From Bacteroidetes bacterium HGW-Bacteroidetes-1 (lineage in GTDB: Bacteria > Bacteroidota > Bacteroidia > Bacteroidales > F082), in NCBI GenBank assembly GCA_002842755.1, contig PHDU01000015.1, positions 1 to 62,136 on the forward strand: DNA of 62,136 nucleotides. The letters are read 5' to 3'. The notes below the pieces were generated by a model that searched no databases, was not told the DNA's origin, and worked only from the letters and a program-made list of their open reading frames with translations. Both the position numbers and the translations under genes were made by a program. Position 1 is the stretch's first letter. Each line of letters begins with the position of its first letter. Positions 56,193-62,136 of this stretch are shown here, in pieces.

Positions 56193-56606
56193 ATGGCAAT
56201 ACAAACCCGGAATAAAAGAAGCGCAACATTCAGCATGGCTTCTATGTCTGATCTCGTTTTCCTGTTACTCATTTTCTTTATGCTTACCTCCACATTGGTA
56301 GCACCAAATGCAATAAAACTCCTATTGCCTGCAAGTACGAGTAAAACAATGGCAAAACAAACTGTAACTATTTATATCAATGATAATTATGACTACTTTC
56401 TTGGAGAGGTCCTTGTGAATGAAAGTGAACTTTCCAATTTGCTTCAATCACAATTAGCAGGTGAAGTCGAAGGAACTGTTGTACTTCGATCAGACAAGTC
56501 GGTACCAGTGCAGTACATTGTTAATGTCATTGACGCGATTAATGAAGTTAATAACCGGACACAAGCGAAACATAAAGTAATTTTGGCAACGTCTCCGAAG
56601 AAATAA
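56193..56606 (+). CDS. exbD: ExbD/TolR-family protein
   Basis: 137 residues with one membrane helix, SMSDLVFLLLIFFMLTS, carrying the proton-relay Asp. A periplasmic domain follows (YFLGEVLVNESELSNLL and VVLRSDKSVPVQYIVNV). It lies 27 bases after exbB and its stop touches the tonB start. Confidence 0.92.
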   Translation: MAIQTRNKRSATFSMASMSDLVFLLLIFFMLTSTLVAPNAIKLLLPASTSKTMAKQTVTIYINDNYDYFLGEVLVNESELSNLLQSQLAGEVEGTVVLRSDKSVPVQYIVNVIDAINEVNNRTQAKHKVILATSPKK

Positions 56607-57413
56607 ATGCATTACGTGGAAAAAAATAAGAGAAAGGGAATAATAGGAACGCTTCTGTTCCATCTACTCTTGCTGATCGCATTGTTTTTCCTTGCCTTGC
56701 GCACTCCGCTTCCCCTTCCTGGAGAAGAAGGTGTTGAAGTTGATCTTGGTTATAGTAATCAGGGAATGGGATTGATTCAACCTGATGAAACTGCAGAAGC
56801 ACAACAAAAGCCCATACCAAAACCACTGCCTGAAGAGGTTAAACAAATCGAAAAAGAAGAGATAATTACGCAGTCCGTTGAAGAAGCTCCTGCACTGCCC
56901 AAGCAAGAAAAGCCAAAACCAGTTGAGAAACCAAAAACTGAGCCTGCAAAAAAAACTGAACCTGAAGTTATTGAACCACCTCAACCCAAAGTAAATCAGA
57001 AAGCATTGTTTAAAGGTTCCTCAACGGGCACTGCAAATGCAGGTTCAGAAGGAATTACCGGGCAATCCGGTGATCAGGGTAAACCTGAAGGTTTGCGCGA
57101 CGTGAAGCGTTACGAAGGTCAGGGAGGTCAAGGTAATGGCCCATCATACAGCCTTGGCGGGCGGGGAGCTAAATATCTCGCCAGTCCGAGCAGTAATTTT
57201 GTTGAACAAGGTGATGTTGTTGTCGATATCTGGGTTGACCGTAATGGAAAGGTAGTCAGGGCTGAGGTGAGCGTTCGTGGTACTACCATACTCGATTCCA
57301 ACCTCAGAAACCTTGCAGTAAAAGCAGCTCTTAACTCTGTTTTTGCTGAAGATCCACAAGCCACTACGCAACAAAAAGGAACCATTACCTATACTTTTAT
57401 CATCAGAAGCTAA
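56607..57413 (+). CDS. tonB: TonB-family energy transducer
   Basis: 268 residues: an N-terminal helix (IIGTLLFHLLLLIALFFLA) and a Pro/Lys/Glu-rich spacer from about 65 to 130 (KPIPKPLPEEVKQIEKEE, KPKPVEKPKTEPAKKTEPE). A Gly-rich stretch comes next, then a C-terminal TonB domain with VVVDIWVDRNGKVVRAEV and a Tyr-Thr-Phe end. It is the third gene of an exbB-exbD-tonB operon with no gap after exbD. It may be devoted to a particular receptor or process, since Bacteroidota carry several TonB proteins. Confidence 0.88.
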   Translation: MHYVEKNKRKGIIGTLLFHLLLLIALFFLALRTPLPLPGEEGVEVDLGYSNQGMGLIQPDETAEAQQKPIPKPLPEEVKQIEKEEIITQSVEEAPALPKQEKPKPVEKPKTEPAKKTEPEVIEPPQPKVNQKALFKGSSTGTANAGSEGITGQSGDQGKPEGLRDVKRYEGQGGQGNGPSYSLGGRGAKYLASPSSNFVEQGDVVVDIWVDRNGKVVRAEVSVRGTTILDSNLRNLAVKAALNSVFAEDPQATTQQKGTITYTFIIRS

Positions 57414-57462
57414 ACAGTCAAAACATTAGTAGCCATAGTACAATTCTACTTTTAGATCCATA

Positions 57463-58749
57463 ATGAACTACAAAGAAACCATAGAATGGATGTTCAATAA
57501 GCTGCCCATGTATCAACGCATTGGAAGTGCAGCTTACCGTTCCGACCTTAACAATACTATCCAACTTCTTGAACTTTTAAATCAACCCCATAACTTATTC
57601 CGTTCAATTCACGTTGCTGGCACGAATGGCAAAGGATCGGTATCTCATATGTTGGCTTCAGTACTTCAGGAGGCAGGATACAAAACCGGGCTCTACACCT
57701 CACCTCATCTTAAGGATTTTAGAGAGCGTATTCGCATCAATGGCGAAATGATCAGCCCTGAAAATGTTGTTCGTTTCATTGAAAAAAATTATGATGCCTT
57801 TGAAACAATGGATTTATCTTTCTTTGAGATGACGGTTGGAATGGCATTTGACTATTTTGCAGAACAAAAAGTAGATATAGCCATCATTGAAACGGGTATG
57901 GGCGGAAGGCTCGACTCAACGAATCTGATTGACCCGCTTGTAAGCATTATCACCAATATTGGCTTTGACCATACACAGTTTTTGGGTGATACCTTGTCGA
58001 AAATTGCTTTTGAAAAAGCAGGTATTATTAAGAAAAGTAAACAGGTAATTATTGGGGAAACTCAATTGGAGGTTAAAGATGTTTTTTTGCAAAAGGCAGA
58101 AAAAACAGGATCTCCCATCCTATTTGCCGACTATGTTTTTGATGCCAACAAGATTCAAAATGCAAACCCGCAAGTGCAGTGTTTCGATATCTGGAAAAAC
58201 AGCAATCAGTATATTGAAGAACTTGAGATTCCTTTGCTGGGAACATACCAGAAAAAAAATATCATTACTGCAATTGCTGCAATTGCCCATATACAAGCTT
58301 ATTTTGAGATCAGTGAAAAAAATATCCGGGATGGCATGGAAGCCCTAATAAGAAACACTGGTTTTTCAGGTAGATGGCAGATTTTAAGCCGTAACCCGCT
58401 TACAATAGCCGATACAGGCCATAATGTTGATGGTTTGCGGGAGATTGTATTTCAATTGCGCCTGATGCAATTCAACCATCTACATTTTGTTTTAGGAATG
58501 GTGGGCGACAAAGCAATTGATGCTATGCTTCAACTACTTCCACGACACGCAACCTATTATTTTTGTAAAGCAGATATTCCACGTGCAATGCCTGCAGACC
58601 AATTAGCTGCCAAAGCATTTGAACTTGGTCTCCGCGGAAACGTTTACAGTTCAGTCCGTGATGCCTATTTTAGCGCTATCAATGCAGCCCGTTCAGAAGA
58701 TTTAATTTTTGTTGGTGGCAGCACCTTTGTTGTTGCCGAAGTTGTATAA
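57463..58749 (+). CDS. folC: Bifunctional folylpolyglutamate synthase/dihydrofolate synthase
   Basis: 428 residues. HVAGTNGKGSVSHMLAS is the ATP loop, YTSPHLKDFRERIRINGE the folate-binding segment, and IIETGMGGRLDSTN and ITNIGFDHTQFLGDTL complete the Mur-ligase-like core. The C-terminal domain has DTGHNVDGLREIV. It adds glutamate to dihydropteroate and to folates. It lies 49 bases after tonB and may be part of the same transcript. Confidence 0.93.
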   Translation: MNYKETIEWMFNKLPMYQRIGSAAYRSDLNNTIQLLELLNQPHNLFRSIHVAGTNGKGSVSHMLASVLQEAGYKTGLYTSPHLKDFRERIRINGEMISPENVVRFIEKNYDAFETMDLSFFEMTVGMAFDYFAEQKVDIAIIETGMGGRLDSTNLIDPLVSIITNIGFDHTQFLGDTLSKIAFEKAGIIKKSKQVIIGETQLEVKDVFLQKAEKTGSPILFADYVFDANKIQNANPQVQCFDIWKNSNQYIEELEIPLLGTYQKKNIITAIAAIAHIQAYFEISEKNIRDGMEALIRNTGFSGRWQILSRNPLTIADTGHNVDGLREIVFQLRLMQFNHLHFVLGMVGDKAIDAMLQLLPRHATYYFCKADIPRAMPADQLAAKAFELGLRGNVYSSVRDAYFSAINAARSEDLIFVGGSTFVVAEVV

Positions 58750-58797
58750 TTTTGTTTGGAAAAATGAAATTCTTTTTAACCATCAAAATGTCCAAAT

Positions 58798-59250
58798 ATG
58801 AAAGCAAATCTTAAACAAATTCAGGATTTTCTTGCAAACAAAAAAATTGGTTTTGTGGGAGCTTCACGCGACTCAAAGAAATTCGGGAACCAGGTAATCA
58901 AACAATTACAGAAACTAGACTATCAAATTATCCCCGTGCATCGAACGGCAAGTTCAATAGAAGAATTGCCTTGCGTAAAAAACATTCAAGATCTCCCGAA
59001 TGATTTTCAAGCAGTTTGTTTGGTAGTTCCAAAACAGCAAACTGATGTACTGTTGCATGAGGCGATTGAAAAAGGTATTAAAAATATTTGGATTCAACAA
59101 TTCTCGGAAGGGCCTGAAACATTATCAATCGCAAAAGAATCAGGTGCAAACATCATTACAGGTCGTTGCATTTTTATGTACACTCAACCTGATGGAATTC
59201 ACAAATTTCATCAAAGCTTAAATAAACTATTTGGTGTACATGCCCATTAA
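58798..59250 (+). CDS. CoA-binding domain protein (YccU type)
   Basis: 150 residues consisting of a single CoA_binding_2 Rossmann domain: KKIGFVGASRDSKKFGNQVI, then YQIIPVHRT and VCLVVPKQQTDVLLHEAIEKG. The conserved Gly-Arg-Cys (ITGRCIFMY) is near the end. The family binds CoA in structures but its cellular role is unclear. Confidence 0.85.
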   Translation: MKANLKQIQDFLANKKIGFVGASRDSKKFGNQVIKQLQKLDYQIIPVHRTASSIEELPCVKNIQDLPNDFQAVCLVVPKQQTDVLLHEAIEKGIKNIWIQQFSEGPETLSIAKESGANIITGRCIFMYTQPDGIHKFHQSLNKLFGVHAH

Positions 59251-59254
59251 ATCC

Positions 59255-59282
59255 AATACTTTAAAATAATTAATAAAGTATT
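59255..59282. terminator. Hairpin between the CoA-binding gene and purA
   Basis: AATACTTTA (59255-59263) and TAAAGTATT (59274-59282) pair over nine bases. The T-content downstream is moderate. Because the neighbours are convergent it may end both transcripts. Confidence 0.45.
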
Positions 59283-59356
59283 TCAGTTTTACTACTTCTT
59301 TAAAAAGATAGAGGAAAGTGGTTTATACACTTCCATTCTTTCATCCTGCAAATATT

Positions 59357-60682
<1,326 letters not shown>

Positions 60683-60824
60683 TTAATGTCCAAATATTGA
60701 ATTGTTTTCTGAGTAAAAAAACAGATAATACGTATCCTTTAATGAAGGGACAAAGTTAAGCGAAAAGAAATGAAAGTGAATTAAAACCAATAAAAAAGGC
60801 AGCTGATTGAATGGAAAAATTAGT

Positions 60825-61292
60825 TTAAACGGTTTTGGCCTCAGGATTTAAATCTTTTACTCTACCGAAAAAAGTCAGTGAATGGTGTGTTATCTCAACC
60901 CCAAGAATTTCTTCAACAGACTTTTGAATTTCAGCGATGCGAGGGTCACAAAATTCGAGCACAGAACCATCATCAATACTCACAAAATGATCGTGTTGCC
61001 TGAACTTAAATGAGCGCTCAAATTGAGCACAATTATTACCAAACTGATGCTTGGTAACAAGGGAACAATCCAGCAGCAATTCAATGGTATTGTATAGAGT
61101 GGCCCGGCTCACCCTGTATTTATTGTTTTTCATCCTGATATAGAGCGTCTCAATATCAAAATGGCCCTCTGTGGCATAGATTTCCTTTAAAATGGTGTAA
61201 CGTTCAGGTGTTTTCCGATGCCCTCTTTTTTCGAGGTAATCTGTAAATATTTTTTTTACAGTCTCAAAAGTATCTTTTCTGCTATCTTTCAT
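60825..61292 (-). CDS. Fur-family transcriptional regulator lacking the first CxxC
   Basis: 155 residues. The winged-helix DNA-binding part has [20 protein letters not shown] and [18 protein letters not shown]. The dimer domain has [20 protein letters not shown], where most family members carry CxxC in place of SIDD, so the usual structural zinc site is missing. His-Asp-His and the Glu-Phe that form the regulatory metal site remain. It could be a Fur, Zur or PerR relative. A palindrome in the upstream region (61436-61448) is a possible operator. Confidence 0.87.
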   Translation of the reverse strand: MKDSRKDTFETVKKIFTDYLEKRGHRKTPERYTILKEIYATEGHFDIETLYIRMKNNKYRVSRATLYNTIELLLDCSLVTKHQFGNNCAQFERSFKFRQHDHFVSIDDGSVLEFCDPRIAEIQKSVEEILGVEITHHSLTFFGRVKDLNPEAKTV

Positions 61293-61435
61293 AAAACCTG
61301 CTAGTTGTCAATCGATTTTGATTTTTTTCTTTTGGTTTTGAATCAAAATACATGACGTTAATTAATAGGCAAATTTTTTATTTATATCCTGACTAAGGGT
61401 ATTCACCCTATTAAGTCGTAAAATTACAACTTTTG

Positions 61436-61448
61436 TTCTAATTTAGAA
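61436..61448. promoter_or_regulatory. Possible Fur/PerR-type operator
   Basis: TTCTAATTTAGAA is a 13-base palindrome with a single central base, flanked by G and T. It lies in the region between the Fur-family gene and the divergent gene at 61584, 145 bases before the regulator's start. The size and symmetry fit a Fur-family box, while the bases match the classic consensus only partly. Confidence 0.35.
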
Positions 61449-61558
61449 TAAATAAAAATAAAAAAAACATCTGCTACAAATTCATGCATAGAATTACATG
61501 TAAAATACCCCATTCTATCCAAAAAATAGTAAAATCCAAATATCTCATTAACTCTTAG

Positions 61559-61566
61559 TAGTTTTG
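61559..61566 (+). promoter_or_regulatory. -7 element of the gene at 61584
   Basis: TAGTTTTG is an exact -7 match 17 bases before the ATG. No TTG stands at the normal -33 distance. Confidence 0.45.
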
Positions 61567-61583
61567 CGGAAATTACCTTGCAA

Positions 61584-61997
61584 ATGATTCACGCTTTACT
61601 AAAGAACATCTTTGTTCAAATTGCATCTGCTGACGAATCGGTTCAACCAGATGATAAAAGTATATCAGAATTACTTCAACTGATTGCTGAAAAAAATGAA
61701 TCTCTGGCAAAAAAGTTAATGAATTTCAAAAACGCTTATGAAGCATACCATTTCATACAAAGCGATCATGAATTGAGAAGCAAAGTAAAGGATATCTGGG
61801 AAATACAGCTTCACAGAACTAAAAGAGATATGGATGAAACCGCATTATTGCTCATATACTTCCGGCTCCCTGCAGTATGGATCCTGTACAACATGTTCCA
61901 TCATCATTCCATGGGATATATACCCGCCGTCAACTCCCGGACAGGTGCCCCACATACCCCGGATACCCGTCTTTTTCCGGTAAGGCCGGGGTCCTGA
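61584..61997 (+). CDS. Hypothetical protein whose frame crosses a composition break
   Basis: 137 residues from the ATG. The first 90 or so are hydrophilic, helical and Lys/Glu-rich (KNIFVQIASADESVQPDD, FKNAYEAYHFIQSDHELR), in the base composition of the rest of the window. From about base 61855 the DNA becomes GC-rich and the residues change to Pro, Arg and Gly-rich (PHTPDTRLFPVRPGS). The natural protein was therefore probably interrupted at the break and the last 45 residues are read through foreign DNA. No family recognised. Confidence 0.45.
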   Translation: MIHALLKNIFVQIASADESVQPDDKSISELLQLIAEKNESLAKKLMNFKNAYEAYHFIQSDHELRSKVKDIWEIQLHRTKRDMDETALLLIYFRLPAVWILYNMFHHHSMGYIPAVNSRTGAPHTPDTRLFPVRPGS

Positions 61998-62051
61998 GGT
62001 TTTGCGGTACCGGGACAAAACCCCGGTAATTGCGGGTTTACTCATTTTCAT
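61845..62051 (-). CDS. Small GC-rich frame at the right edge, uncertain
   Basis: 68 residues, Arg and Gly-rich. The start overlaps the stop of the frame to its right (ATGAAAATGAGTAA), a typical operon coupling, but its last codons run across the composition break. It could be a truncated gene of a mobile element. No similarity recognised. Confidence 0.3.
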   Translation of the reverse strand: MKMSKPAITGVLSRYRKTSGPRPYRKKTGIRGMWGTCPGVDGGYISHGMMMEHVVQDPYCREPEVYEQ

Positions 62052-62136
62052 CGCGTCCCGCCGTTCGTTTTTTCACCCAGAAAATCCGTGAGAGTTCTTC
62101 GTGATCGAGTTCTTCGTCGAAACTGCGTACCGCGAG
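62038..62136 (-). CDS. C-terminal end of a protein from beyond the right edge
   Basis: The last 32 codons and stop of a minus-strand frame open to the window edge. The visible residues are acidic then basic (FDEELDHEELSRIFWVKK). The DNA is GC-rich, unlike the chromosome to the left. Family unknown. Confidence 0.45.
   Translation of the reverse strand, partial: LAVRSFDEELDHEELSRIFWVKKRTAGRDENE

Overview
The window comes from the chromosome of a member of the Bacteroidota, probably an uncultured or environmental Bacteroidales-like lineage. The evidence is type IX secretion genes (gldJ, a PorP/SprF-family gene, two porU genes, porV), a TamL-type lipoprotein/BamA homologue, TAnnTTTG-type -7 promoter elements in front of many genes, A/T-rich starts almost without Shine-Dalgarno sequences, and a caa3-type oxidase cluster. 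No rRNA, tRNA or CRISPR array was seen.

Layout. 1-5.2 kb: the end of a surface-polysaccharide locus (asparagine-synthase-like protein, formyltransferase-like fusion, flippase). 5.3-9.5 kb: a minus-strand Phe/Tyr operon in the order pheA, aminotransferase, DAHP synthase-chorismate mutase, tyrA. It is preceded by what reads as a complete transcription attenuator: a short leader peptide rich in Phe and Tyr codons, alternative RNA pairings, and a strong terminator touching the pheA start. 9.6-16.5 kb: a thioredoxin-like protein, a GH3/beta-lactamase fusion, a cation exporter, a membrane protein of unknown function and a rhomboid protease. 16.5-19.9 kb: YqgE, then murL-murD2, the alternative route to the D-Glu residue of peptidoglycan. 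An IS982-family element (19.9-20.9 kb, with an 8-bp target duplication and a frameshifted transposase) sits exactly at the 3' end of murD2 and supplies its stop codon.

20.9-24.3 kb: a DUF4412-like protein, a TPR membrane protein, fmt and an HU protein. 24.3-29.5 kb: a minus-strand respiratory operon (sco, coxA, coxC, coxD, coxB, ctaB) with a perfect FNR-type palindrome upstream. 30-36 kb: uvrA, a lytic transglycosylase, rmlC and lpdA. 36.3-40.9 kb: a small methyltransferase-like membrane protein whose mRNA is predicted to begin with a compact structured element, then tamL and a RecD-like helicase. 41-52.9 kb: the type IX secretion block, with two tandem porU paralogues and porV on one strand and a PorP/SprF-family gene plus gldJ on the other. 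53-59.3 kb: murF, anmK, exbB-exbD-tonB, folC and a CoA-binding protein. 59.3-61.3 kb: purA and a Fur-family regulator that lacks the usual first CxxC pair. At about 61.85 kb the base composition changes abruptly to GC-rich inside an open frame, suggesting the edge of a mobile element or an assembly junction.

Functionally the window is rich in envelope work: peptidoglycan precursor synthesis (murL, murD2, murF), peptidoglycan turnover and recycling (GH3/lactamase fusion, lytic transglycosylase, anmK), outer-membrane assembly and secretion (TamL, PorU/V, PorP, GldJ, ExbBD-TonB), plus aerobic respiration. The strongest candidates for new biology are the Phe/Tyr attenuator, the structured 5' leader at 36.32-36.39 kb, the MurL/MurD2 pair in this phylum and the double PorU.
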